DNA of 64,000 nt, from contig NZ_QVQH01000018.1 in the NCBI RefSeq assembly GCF_003428645.1, positions 1 to 64,000 of the forward strand. The letters are read 5' to 3'. Position numbers and translations under genes: made by a program. The stretch's first letter is position 1, and each line of letters begins with the position of its first letter. Positions 32,577-40,466 of the stretch are shown piece by piece. The notes beneath the pieces were generated by a model that did not search any database, was not told where the DNA came from, and saw nothing but the letters and a program-made list of their open reading frames with translations. This DNA comes from Geodermatophilus marinus (lineage in GTDB: Bacteria > Actinomycetota > Actinomycetes > Mycobacteriales > Geodermatophilaceae).

Positions 32577-33869
32577 TCAGCCGAGCAGGTCGTCCAGGTC
32601 CCCGGTCATGCAGTGCTCGACCACCGGGCGGACGGTCTCGAAGGTGCACTCCTTGGCGTTGCCCGGGGTGCAGGCGTCGCCGAGCACGTGGTGGGTGATG
32701 CGGTCGACGTCCTTGTCGTCGCCGGTGATCACGCCCGCGTTCTCGTAGAACGTCGTCGGGCCCTGGCCGAGCCGGTTCTTCGAGTAGGTGTCCTGCTTGA
32801 CGTCGACGAACCGCTCCGGGATGCCCACGTCGCGCAGCAGCCGGATCGCCGCGGCCAGCGCCGCGTCGGCGGCCTGGACGTCGGTCATGCCGTGGGTGTC
32901 CACGCCCATGGCCCGGGCGAGGTCGGCGAAGCGGTGGTACTGCGTCGGCATGTTGAACGCCCACACGCGGGGCAGCGCGATGGCGTTGTTCAGCCCGTGG
33001 TGGGTGTCGTAGAAGGCGCTCACCGCGTGGCTGATCGAGTGGATGATGCCCAGGCCGCCGGAGTTGAAGGCCTGCGCGGCGATGTACTGGGCGTACATCA
33101 TGCCCTCGCGGCCGGCGAGGTCCTGGCCGTTCCAGACCGCCTGGCGCAGGTGGTCGTTGGTCATCTTCACGGCGTAGAGGGCGTTGCCCAGCGACGGCGG
33201 GAAGTCCAGCCGGGAGACGTAGGGCTCGCTGGCGTGCGCCAGGACGTCGAACCCGCACTGGGCCGTGTAGTCGACCGGGCAGTCGAAGTAGAGCACCGGG
33301 TCGTCGATGGCGAGCGTGGCCAGGCAGTTGTCGTCGAACGCCACGTACTTGTGCGGGTTGCCCGGGTCGGTGGTGGTGTCGGTGATGACGTAGGCCCAGG
33401 AGGTCTCCGACCCGGTGCCGGCCGTGGTCGAGACGGCGATGTGCGGCGGGTTCTTCGGGTTCTCCGACTGGTTGAAGCCCTCGAACTCGTTGACGCTCCG
33501 GCCGTCGTGGGCGACCGAGATGCGGGCGCCCTTGCACGCGTCGTGGCTGGACCCGCCGCCGATGGAGACGAAGCTGTCGCAGGCGTTCTCCTGGTACATC
33601 GCCACGGCGTCCATGACGTTGTAGTCCTTGGGGTTGGACTCCACCTTGTCGTAGACCACGACCTCCAGGCCGTGGTACCGCATCGACCCGGCGATCTTGT
33701 CCACGATGTCGGTGCCGCGCAGGCCCGAGGTCATGACCAGCGTCTTCGTGAACCCCAGCTTGAGCGCCTCGGGGCCGATGAGCTCGTGCGCCCCGGGGCC
33801 CATCATCGCCCGCGGGAACGGGTGGAACTCCTTGATCGGGAAGGGCTTGAGGAGTTCTTCGACCTTCAT
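32577..33869 (-). CDS. Mycofactocin-linked methanol/alcohol dehydrogenase (Mno/Mdo type)
   Basis: 430 residues, ATG 33869 with GGGAGGA 6 nt upstream. Iron-containing ADH superfamily, of the NDMA-dependent methanol dehydrogenase group known from Amycolatopsis and mycobacteria. Marks: EFHPFPRAMMGPGAHELIG at the N-terminus, SIGGGSSHDACKGA (cofactor), GFDVLAHASEPYVS and HSISHAVSAFYDTHHGLNN (metal ligands). These enzymes hold NAD(H) tightly and need mycofactocin for re-oxidation. It lies 281 nt downstream of mftR on the same strand, next to the MoxR/VWA pair. Physiological substrates may include methanol, ethanol or diols. Confidence 0.9.
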   Translation of the reverse strand: MKVEELLKPFPIKEFHPFPRAMMGPGAHELIGPEALKLGFTKTLVMTSGLRGTDIVDKIAGSMRYHGLEVVVYDKVESNPKDYNVMDAVAMYQENACDSFVSIGGGSSHDACKGARISVAHDGRSVNEFEGFNQSENPKNPPHIAVSTTAGTGSETSWAYVITDTTTDPGNPHKYVAFDDNCLATLAIDDPVLYFDCPVDYTAQCGFDVLAHASEPYVSRLDFPPSLGNALYAVKMTNDHLRQAVWNGQDLAGREGMMYAQYIAAQAFNSGGLGIIHSISHAVSAFYDTHHGLNNAIALPRVWAFNMPTQYHRFADLARAMGVDTHGMTDVQAADAALAAAIRLLRDVGIPERFVDVKQDTYSKNRLGQGPTTFYENAGVITGDDKDVDRITHHVLGDACTPGNAKECTFETVRPVVEHCMTGDLDDLLG

Positions 33870-34066
33870 GGGGGTCCTCCCTGCTGAGGTGTGCCGTGCC
33901 GTGCCGTCCGGTGCCGTGGCCGCGGACGCTAGGGCCGCCCACGCGGCCCGGGCAGGGGTACGGGTGGGGAACCGGCCGTCCGGAGGAGCAGGTCCGCCCG
34001 GCCGGTCAGGTGCACCTGCCCGACCGGGCAGGACCGTGCGCCGGGGCGCCCTCCTGGCTCACCGTT

Positions 34067-34106
34067 GCCGGTCCTGGCTCACCACTGATCGTGAGCCAGG
34101 ACCGGC
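34067..34106. terminator. Perfect 16-bp hairpin downstream of mftR
   Basis: Arms 34067-34082 and 34091-34106 are perfectly complementary around an 8-nt loop. It lies 41 nt after the mftR stop on the minus strand and upstream of the dehydrogenase gene, so it probably ends the mftR transcript. The inner word CTGGCTCAC is also present just upstream at 34053-34061. Confidence 0.65.
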
Positions 34107-34146
34107 GACGACCAGGTCAGCTGATCACCGAGGAGGCGGCGCCGGG

Positions 34147-34749
34147 TCAGTGCGCGCGCAGGGTGGGGAAGCCGGCCGCCAGCTGGGCGAAGGCGGCGTG
34201 CAGGTCGTCGGCCAGGGACGTCGTCCCGTCGGCCAGCCACACCTCGAACGCGGTCGTGGCCGCGGCGCGGCTGCTCGTCGCCACCAGCCGGGGCAGCAGC
34301 GCGTCGGGGCGCTCGCCGGTGCGGTCGGCGACGTGGCGGGCCACCACCCGGTCGACGTCGGCGTAGCGCACCTGCGAGTGCGCCTGCAGCGCGGGCTCCC
34401 GGAGGATCATCGTCATCCGCTGGCGCAGCACCGGGAGGTCCTCGGCCGCGTAGTCGTTGACCTGCACGTAGGCCGCGCAGATCGACGCGAGCACCGGCTG
34501 GCCGTCGTCCGCCGCGCCCAGCAGCCGGTCCAGCCGCGCCACGTGCGAGGCGAAGTCGCCCCAGACCGCGTCGGCCTTGGTGGCGAAGTGCCGGAAGAAG
34601 GTGCGCCGGCTGATGCCCGCGGCCTCGGCGATCTCGTCCGCGGTGACCTGCTCGAAGCCGCGCCGGGTGAACAGGTCGAGGGCCACCTGCTCCACGCGCG
34701 CCCGGGTGTCGGCGCGCGCGTCGGGCAGCAGGTCGGTCACGGGTCCCAT
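34147..34749 (-). CDS. mftR: Mycofactocin system TetR-family regulator MftR
   Basis: 200 residues from ATG 34749 (GTG 34740 is an alternative). N-terminal HTH: ARVEQVALDLFTRRGFEQVT, then DEIAEAAGISRRTFFRHFAT. The RRTFFRHF motif and the divergent position ahead of mftA are typical of MftR. In mycobacteria MftR represses the mft genes and responds to long-chain acyl-CoA. Here the 146-nt divergent gap contains a promoter for mftA with an inverted repeat between its -35 and -10 boxes, a fitting operator. Confidence 0.9.
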   Translation of the reverse strand: MGPVTDLLPDARADTRARVEQVALDLFTRRGFEQVTADEIAEAAGISRRTFFRHFATKADAVWGDFASHVARLDRLLGAADDGQPVLASICAAYVQVNDYAAEDLPVLRQRMTMILREPALQAHSQVRYADVDRVVARHVADRTGERPDALLPRLVATSSRAAATTAFEVWLADGTTSLADDLHAAFAQLAAGFPTLRAH

Positions 34750-34830
34750 CTTGCGCCACCCGGCAGCCGCCGAGGCGGGACGACGCGACCGGTCGCCCGG
34801 CCGGGTGGCCGCGGCGCGCCGTGACCGCTG

Positions 34831-34859
34831 TTGCCCGTGGCACTGGGTGTCACTAACGT
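34831..34859 (+). promoter_or_regulatory. Predicted mftA promoter
   Basis: TTGCCC (34831-34836), a 17-nt spacer and TAACGT (34854-34859) form a good housekeeping-type promoter 37 nt before the mftA start codon. Confidence 0.6.
34837..34853. promoter_or_regulatory. Candidate MftR operator
   Basis: GTGGCAC (34837-34843) and GTGTCAC (34847-34853) form an inverted repeat with one mismatch and a 3-nt centre. It fills the spacer between the -35 and -10 boxes of the predicted mftA promoter, where TetR-type repressors commonly bind. Confidence 0.5.
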
Positions 34860-34895
34860 GCGCTCCACCCGTAACGCCGATCACAGGGAGGCCCC

Positions 34896-35009
34896 GTGCC
34901 CGAGACCACCGAGACGCAGACCACCGAGGCCCCGGCCGCCGAGGAGACCCTGGTCGAGGAGTCCCTCGTCGAGGAGGTCTCCATCGACGGCATGTGCGGG
35001 GTGTACTGA
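34896..35009 (+). CDS. mftA: Mycofactocin precursor peptide MftA
   Basis: 37 residues, GTG 34896 with GGGAGG 4 nt upstream. The acidic leader is rich in Glu and Thr, and the chain ends EEVSIDGMCGVY. IDGMCGVY is the invariant MftA terminus; the last Val-Tyr becomes the redox-active mycofactocin core after decarboxylation and crosslinking by MftC and release by MftE. The gene was found from the nucleotide sequence because of its size. It is followed by mftB and mftC in the standard order. Confidence 0.97.
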   Translation: MPETTETQTTEAPAAEETLVEESLVEEVSIDGMCGVY

Positions 35010-35044
35010 TCGACGCCCCCGCGGCGGCGCCGGCGAGCACCGCG

Positions 35045-35428
35045 ATGAGCGACGCCGGCGCCGCTCCCCCGCCGGGCGGCGGCGCCGCCCCGGACTTCGA
35101 CCCGGCCCTGCCCTGGCGGCGGGCCCGTTCGGTGGCGCTGCGCCCCGAGCCGTTCGGCGCGCTGGTCTACCACTTCGGCAACCGGAAGCTGTCCTTCCTC
35201 AAGTCGAAGACCCTGGTCGCCGTCGTGGAGGCGCTGGCCGAGCACCCCAGCGCCGCGGCCGCCCTCGTCGCGTGCGGGGTCCCCGCGGCCTCGCGGCCCG
35301 CCTACGTCAAGGCGCTCGCCGACCTCGCGCGTTCGCAGATGATCGAGGTAAGGACCTCCCTGCCCCCCACCTCTCGCACGCTCGAGGCGGGTCCCTGCAG
35401 GCAGGCCGATCAACCGGAGGAACCGTGA
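35045..35428 (+). CDS. mftB: Mycofactocin chaperone MftB (RiPP recognition element)
   Basis: 127 residues from ATG 35045. The MftB signature FDPALPWRRARSVALRPEPF is followed by GALVYHFGNRKLSFLKSKTL, then a helical part (VKALADLARSQMIEV). MftB is a PqqD-like recognition protein that brings MftA to the radical SAM enzyme MftC. The N-terminus is about 15 residues longer and more Gly/Pro-rich than usual. In frame upstream, CTG overlaps the mftA stop as CTGA (35006-35009). The stop overlaps the mftC start (GTGA). Confidence 0.92.
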   Translation: MSDAGAAPPPGGGAAPDFDPALPWRRARSVALRPEPFGALVYHFGNRKLSFLKSKTLVAVVEALAEHPSAAAALVACGVPAASRPAYVKALADLARSQMIEVRTSLPPTSRTLEAGPCRQADQPEEP

Positions 35429-36693
35429 CCGCCGTCCTGCCGTCCCGCCCCGCCGCCCCACCGCGCCCGGAGGGCGGGCGGCTGATCGACCAGTTCGAGT
35501 ACGGGCTCGACGCGCCGATCTGCCTGACCTGGGAGCTCACCTACGCCTGCAACCTCGCCTGCGCGCACTGCCTGTCCTCCTCCGGGCGGCGCGACCCCCG
35601 CGAGCTCACCACCGCCGAGGCGGAGGGGGTCATCGACGAGCTGCAGCGGATGCAGGTCTTCTACGTCAACGTCGGCGGCGGCGAGCCGACCGTCCGGCCG
35701 GACTTCTGGCACCTGCTCGACTACGCCATCGGCCACGACGTCGGGGTCAAGTTCTCCACCAACGGCGTGAAGCTGAACCGGGACCGCGCCGCGCAGCTGG
35801 CCCGCACCGACTACGTCGACGTGCAGATCTCCCTGGACGGCGCCACGGCCGAGGTCAACGACCGGGTCCGCGGCACCGGCTCCTACGCCACCGCGATCCG
35901 GGCCCTGGAGAACCTGGCCGAGGCCGGGATGAAGGACTTCAAGGTCTCCGTCGTCGTCACCCGGGAGAACGTCGCCCAGCTCGACGCGTTCAAGGCGCTC
36001 ACCGACCGCTACGGCGCCCAGCTCCGGATCACCCGGCTGCGCCCGTCCGGCCGCGGCGCCGACGTCTGGGACCAGCTGCACCCGACCCAGGAGCAGCAGC
36101 GCGAGCTCTACTCCTGGCTGCTGGCCAACGGCGAGAAGGTGCTCACCGGCGACTCGTTCTTCCACCTGTCGGCCTACGGCGAGGCCCTCCCGGGCCTGAA
36201 CCTGTGCGGCGCCGGCCGGGTGGTGTGCCTGATCGACCCCGTGGGCGACGTCTACGCCTGCCCGTTCGCCATCCACGAGGACTTCCTCGCCGGCAACGTG
36301 CGCGACGAGGGCGGCTTCCAGCGGGTGTGGCGGTCCTCGGAGCTGTTCGCCGACCTGCGCAGCCCGCAGACCGGCGGCGCCTGCACGAAGTGCGCCCACT
36401 TCGACGCCTGCCGCGGCGGGTGCATGGCGGCCAAGTTCTTCACCGGCCTGCCGCTGGACGGCCCCGACCCCGAGTGCGTGCAGGGGTACGGCGAGAGCGC
36501 GCTGGCCGCCCGCGACGCCTCGACGGCCATGCCGAGGAGCTCCGTCGACCACTCGCACACCGGCCCGGTGCGCGGGCAGCCCACGCTGCTCGGCATGCCG
36601 TCGATCCCGACGGCCGCCCCGGCTCCGCCCACACCCGCGCCCCCCGCCCGGATCTGCGACGAGTCCCCGCTCGCGGGCCTCGACCTGCGCTGA
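35425..36693 (+). CDS. mftC: Mycofactocin radical SAM maturase MftC
   Basis: 422 residues, GTG 35425 behind GGAGGA. Radical SAM motif C42-x3-C46-x2-C49 (YACNLACAHCLSS), GGGEPTVRPDFWHL for SAM binding, and a SPASM domain for auxiliary clusters (CGAGRVVCLIDPVGDVYACP, then CTKCAHFDACRGGC). MftC decarboxylates the C-terminal Tyr of MftA and crosslinks it to Val. The C-terminal 50 residues are Pro/Ala rich and end SPLAGLDLR, as in known MftC proteins. The stop overlaps a CTG that begins the following flavoenzyme frame. Confidence 0.96.
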   Translation: MTAVLPSRPAAPPRPEGGRLIDQFEYGLDAPICLTWELTYACNLACAHCLSSSGRRDPRELTTAEAEGVIDELQRMQVFYVNVGGGEPTVRPDFWHLLDYAIGHDVGVKFSTNGVKLNRDRAAQLARTDYVDVQISLDGATAEVNDRVRGTGSYATAIRALENLAEAGMKDFKVSVVVTRENVAQLDAFKALTDRYGAQLRITRLRPSGRGADVWDQLHPTQEQQRELYSWLLANGEKVLTGDSFFHLSAYGEALPGLNLCGAGRVVCLIDPVGDVYACPFAIHEDFLAGNVRDEGGFQRVWRSSELFADLRSPQTGGACTKCAHFDACRGGCMAAKFFTGLPLDGPDPECVQGYGESALAARDASTAMPRSSVDHSHTGPVRGQPTLLGMPSIPTAAPAPPTPAPPARICDESPLAGLDLR

Positions 36694-38600
36694 CCGACCT
36701 CACCGACCCGCTGGTCCTCGCGGGCCGGACGGCGCCCTCCCGGGTGTTGTTCGGCCCGCACGAGACCAACCTCGGCCGCGGCCGGGCGTTGTCGGCGCGG
36801 CACACCGCCTACTACGCCCGCCGCGCCGCCGGCGGCTGCGGGGTCGTGGTCACCGAGACCGCCTCGGTGCACGACTCCGACCACCCGTACGAGCTCGCCC
36901 CCCTGGCCGCCGCGTGCGGCCCCGGCTGGGCCGAGGTGGTCGCCGCCTGCCGGCCGCACGGCGCGCTGGTCCTCGCCGGGCTCGGGCACACCGGCGCGCA
37001 GGGCTCCCCGGCCTGGACCGGGGCCGCGCTGTGGGGCGCCTCGGCGGTGCCCGACGTCGTCACCGGCGAGGTCCCGGCGGTCATGGGCCGGCCGGAGCTC
37101 GAGGCGCTGGTGGCCGGCTTCGCCGCGGCCGCGCGGACCGCCGTCGCCGCGGACGCCGACGGGGTGGAGGTGGACGCCGGCCCGCGGTCGCTGCTGCGCC
37201 AGTTCGCCTCCGGGCTGACCAACACCCGCACCGACGCCCACGGCACCGACCGGCTGCGGCTGCCGGCGGAGGTGCTGGCCGCCGTCCGGGCCGAGCTCGG
37301 CACCGGCCGGGTGCTGTCGCTGCGGCTCTCGTGCGACGAGGAGGCGCCCTGGGCCGGGATCACCCCGTCGTCCGCCGTCGCGGCGGTGGCCCGGCTGGCG
37401 CCGCTGCTCGACCTGCTCGTCGTGGTCCGGGGCAGCGGGCTGGCGCCGTCGGCGTACCGGCCCGACGGGCACGTGCCGCAGGCCTTCAACCGCGGGCTCA
37501 CCCGCGCGGTGCGCGCCGCGGCCGGGGGCGTGCCGGTGGTGCTGCAGGGCTCGGTGGTCGACCCGGCCGCGGCCCAGGCCGCCCTGGACGACGGGACCGC
37601 CGACGCGGTCGAGATGACCCGCGCCCAGATCGCCGACGCGGCGCTCGTCGCCCGGGTCCGCAGCGGGACCGCCCCGCGGCCGTGCACGCTGTGCAACCAG
37701 GCCTGCCAGGTCCGCGACGTCCGCAACCCGGCGGTGGGCTGCACCGTCGACCCGGCCAGCGGCCGCGAGACCGGGCCGCCCCGGAGCGGCGGGCGCGGCC
37801 GTCCCCGCCGCTCCGGAGCGGTCGTGCAGGTGGTCGGCGGCGGGCCGGCCGGGCTGGAGGCCGCCCGGGTCCTCGCCGGGGCCGGGGCGCGGGTCGAGCT
37901 GGTCGAGCGCGCCGACCGGCTCGGCGGCCGGCTGGCCACGGTCGCCGCACTCCCCGGCCGGGCGCGGTTCGCCGACCTGGCCGGGTGGCTCGTGGCCGAG
38001 TGCGAGCGGCTCGGCGTCCGGGTCCGGCTCGGCGTCGCGGGCCCGGTCCGGCCGGACGGACCGGTCCTGCTCGCCACCGGCGCCCGCCCGCGGCCGGCCG
38101 GCGTCCCCGTCGGGCCCGGCGTGCAGGTCCTGACCGCCGCCGCGGTGCTCGACGGGACCGTGCCGGCCCCCGGCCCGGTGGTGGTGCACGACCCGGTCGG
38201 CGGGCCGGTCGGGGTCGGGGTGGCCGAGCTGCTCGCCGCGGCCGGCCGCGAGGTCGCCCTGGTGGCACCGCACGAGGTGGCCGGCGCCCGGCTCGGCGGC
38301 GACCTCGCTCCGGCCAACGCCCGGCTGGCCCGTGCGGGGGTCCGGCGCGAGACCGCCGCGGTGCTCCGCTCGGCCGGCGGTGGCCGGGCGCGGGTCGCCG
38401 ACCGCTGGTCCGGGGCCGAGCGCGCGCTGCCGTGCGCCGTGCTCGTCGACGCCGGGCCGCCGCTGCCGGGCGCCGTGCCCCCCGGCGCGCCCCCGGGGCT
38501 CCGGGCGGCCGGGGACGTCGTCACCCCGCGCACCGTGCGCGAGGCGGTCGAGGAGGGGCGGCGGGCGGCGGGAGAGCTGCTCGGCTGGCCGCGCCGGTGA
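36690..38600 (+). CDS. Mycofactocin system FadH/OYE-family oxidoreductase 1
   Basis: About 636 residues. The N-terminal Old Yellow Enzyme TIM barrel (1-350) begins LTDPLVLAGRTAPSRVLFG, with a Cys-rich Fe-S segment CTLCNQACQVRDV and then a Rossmann FAD/NAD domain (QVVGGGPAGLEAARVLAGAG). This is 2,4-dienoyl-CoA reductase-like architecture. No ATG or GTG precedes the homology: CTG 36690 overlaps the mftC stop (CTGA), while the first GTG is 36744 and would cut conserved residues. I use the CTG. The family is repeatedly associated with mycofactocin, but its reaction is unknown. Confidence 0.87.
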   Translation: MTDLTDPLVLAGRTAPSRVLFGPHETNLGRGRALSARHTAYYARRAAGGCGVVVTETASVHDSDHPYELAPLAAACGPGWAEVVAACRPHGALVLAGLGHTGAQGSPAWTGAALWGASAVPDVVTGEVPAVMGRPELEALVAGFAAAARTAVAADADGVEVDAGPRSLLRQFASGLTNTRTDAHGTDRLRLPAEVLAAVRAELGTGRVLSLRLSCDEEAPWAGITPSSAVAAVARLAPLLDLLVVVRGSGLAPSAYRPDGHVPQAFNRGLTRAVRAAAGGVPVVLQGSVVDPAAAQAALDDGTADAVEMTRAQIADAALVARVRSGTAPRPCTLCNQACQVRDVRNPAVGCTVDPASGRETGPPRSGGRGRPRRSGAVVQVVGGGPAGLEAARVLAGAGARVELVERADRLGGRLATVAALPGRARFADLAGWLVAECERLGVRVRLGVAGPVRPDGPVLLATGARPRPAGVPVGPGVQVLTAAAVLDGTVPAPGPVVVHDPVGGPVGVGVAELLAAAGREVALVAPHEVAGARLGGDLAPANARLARAGVRRETAAVLRSAGGGRARVADRWSGAERALPCAVLVDAGPPLPGAVPPGAPPGLRAAGDVVTPRTVREAVEEGRRAAGELLGWPRR

Positions 38601-38666
38601 TCATGGGCGTGTCGCAGGTTGCGGCGGCGTGTCGTCCGTGTCGTCCGTCAACAACCCCATGATCAC
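38597..38666. repeat. Extragenic inverted repeat after the flavoenzyme
   Basis: GTGATCATGGG (38597-38607) is perfectly repeated inverted as CCCATGATCAC (38656-38666), with a 48-nt interior containing repeated GTGTCGTCCGT-like words. It overlaps the stop codon and may act as terminator before the SDR operon. Confidence 0.55.
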
Positions 38667-38770
38667 GACCGGAGCATCCCGGCGGCGTCCGCCCTGCTCA
38701 GGGTTGCTCGGCCACATAACCTCCGCATAGTTTGTGTGCGTCACCTCACACCCGACCGCGGAGGATCCCC

Positions 38771-39607
38771 ATGGGCAAGCTCGAGGGCAAGGTCGCCCTG
38801 GTCACCGGAGCCGCGCGCGGGCAGGGCCGCAGCCACGCGGTCCGCCTCGCGCAGGAGGGTGCCGACGTCATCGCCGTGGACCGGTGCGCAGACGTCCCCA
38901 CCGTCGGCTACCCGATGGCCACCCCCGAGGACCTCGCCGAGACCGTGCGCCAGGTCGAGGCCCTCGACCGGCGCATCGTCGCCGCGCAGGCCGACGTCCG
39001 CGACAGCGCCGCGCTGAAGGCGGCCGTGGACGACGGCGTCGCGCAGCTGGGCCGGCTGGACATCGTGCTGGCCAACGCCGGGATCGCCAGCTTCGCGCCG
39101 GTCGAGGAGCTGACCGACGAGATGTGGGACGACATGATCGGCATCAACCTCACCGGCGTGTTCCGGACCGTCCGGGCCGCCGTCCCGCACCTGCGCGCGC
39201 ACGGTGAGGGCGGGGCGATCGTGCTCACCAGCTCCACGGCCGGCATCAAGGGCCTGGCCAACCTCGCGCACTACGTCGCCGCCAAGCACGGCGTCGTCGG
39301 GCTGGTGAAGACGCTGGCCAACGAGCTGGCGCCGGACATGATCCGGGTCAACTCGGTGCACCCGACGGCGGTCAGCACCGACATGATCCACAACCGCAAG
39401 ACCTACGGGAACTTCGTGCCCGACAAGCCCGAGAACCAGGTCACCCGCGACGACGTCGAGCCGCTGTTCGCCGGCCTCAACGCGATGCCGGTGCCGTGGG
39501 TGGAGTCCGCCGACATCAGCAACGCGATCCTCTGGCTGGTCAGCGACGACGCCCGGTACGTGACCGGCGTGCAGCTGCCGATCGACGCGGGCTCGGTGAT
39601 CAAGTAG
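38771..39607 (+). CDS. Mycofactocin-coupled SDR family oxidoreductase 1
   Basis: 278 residues, ATG 38771 with GGAGGA 5 nt upstream. Short-chain dehydrogenase: TGAARGQGRSHAVRLAQEGA (cofactor), LANAGI, and the Ser-Tyr-Lys triad in LTSSTAGIKG with HYVAAKHG. The extra segment PEDLAETVRQVEALDRRI after the second strand is characteristic of mycofactocin-dependent SDRs, which hold NAD non-exchangeably. It is the first of three paralogues in a row. A TTGCTC/CATAGT pair near 38703-38732 may be its promoter. Probably oxidises a secondary alcohol. Confidence 0.93.
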   Translation: MGKLEGKVALVTGAARGQGRSHAVRLAQEGADVIAVDRCADVPTVGYPMATPEDLAETVRQVEALDRRIVAAQADVRDSAALKAAVDDGVAQLGRLDIVLANAGIASFAPVEELTDEMWDDMIGINLTGVFRTVRAAVPHLRAHGEGGAIVLTSSTAGIKGLANLAHYVAAKHGVVGLVKTLANELAPDMIRVNSVHPTAVSTDMIHNRKTYGNFVPDKPENQVTRDDVEPLFAGLNAMPVPWVESADISNAILWLVSDDARYVTGVQLPIDAGSVIK

Positions 39608-40446
39608 TGCCCGGCCGGATGCAGGGCAAGGTCGTCTTCATCACCGGCGCGGGGCGGGGGATGGGCCGCAGCCACGCCGTCCGCCTGGCTCGCGAGGGCG
39701 CCGACGTCATCGGGATGGACGTCTGCGGGCCGATCCCGAGCGCGACCGCCCCGGTGACCACACCCGAGGAGCTCGCCGAGACGGTGCGGCAGGTGGAGGC
39801 CCTCGACCGGCGGATGGTCACCTTCCAGGCCGACGTCACCGACGAGGAGGCGCTGACCGCCGGGCTGGCCGACGGGGTCGCCCAGCTCGGCCGGCTGGAC
39901 TGCGCCGTCGCCAACGCCGGCATCGGCGTCCCCCCGCACGAGGTCGCCGACACCCCCGCCCAGGAGTGGCGGGACATGCTCGAGACCAACCTGACCGGGG
40001 TCTTCCTCACCGCCAAGGCGGCGATCCCGCACCTCCGCGCGACCGGCGAGGGCGGGTCGCTGATCCTGGTCAGCTCGGCGCTGGGCCTGCGCGGCATGGC
40101 GAACGTGGCCTCCTACGTGGCGGCCAAGCACGGGGTCGTCGGCCTGATGCGCAGCCTCGCGCTGGAGCTCGCGCCCGAGCGGATCCGGGTCAACTCGATC
40201 CACCCGACCAACGTCGACACCCCGCTCATCCAGAACGAGAACGTCTACCGGCTCTTCCGGCCCGACCTGGAGCACCCCACCCGCGAGGACGTCAGCGGCG
40301 TGTTCCAGGAGCTCAACCTGCTGGCGACCCCCTGGGTGCAGCCCGAGGACGTCAGCGAGGCGGTGCTCTACCTGGCCGCCGACGACTCCGGCCGGTTCGT
40401 CACCGGCACCACCCACCGGGTCGACGCCGGCTGGATCACCAAGTGA
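39607..40446 (+). CDS. Mycofactocin-coupled SDR family oxidoreductase 2
   Basis: 279 residues from GTG 39607, which shares one base with the previous stop codon. The N-terminus VPGRMQGKVVFITG parallels MAGRVQGKVAFITG of the third copy, supporting this start rather than the internal ATG 39619. Motifs: TGAGRGMGRSHAVRLAREGA, VANAGIG, VSSALGLRG with SYVAAKHG (triad), and the insertion EELAETVRQVEALDRRM. Divergence from the neighbours, especially at the C-terminus (GRFVTGTTHRVDAGWITK), suggests a different substrate. Confidence 0.92.
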   Translation: MPGRMQGKVVFITGAGRGMGRSHAVRLAREGADVIGMDVCGPIPSATAPVTTPEELAETVRQVEALDRRMVTFQADVTDEEALTAGLADGVAQLGRLDCAVANAGIGVPPHEVADTPAQEWRDMLETNLTGVFLTAKAAIPHLRATGEGGSLILVSSALGLRGMANVASYVAAKHGVVGLMRSLALELAPERIRVNSIHPTNVDTPLIQNENVYRLFRPDLEHPTREDVSGVFQELNLLATPWVQPEDVSEAVLYLAADDSGRFVTGTTHRVDAGWITK

Positions 40447-40466
40447 CCGCATCGAGAGGGGATGTC

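Noticed and set aside
34896..35009. Extending mftB to CTG 35006
   Set aside because: An in-frame ATG at 35045 already gives the full family core, so the CTG is not required here, unlike at OYE1.
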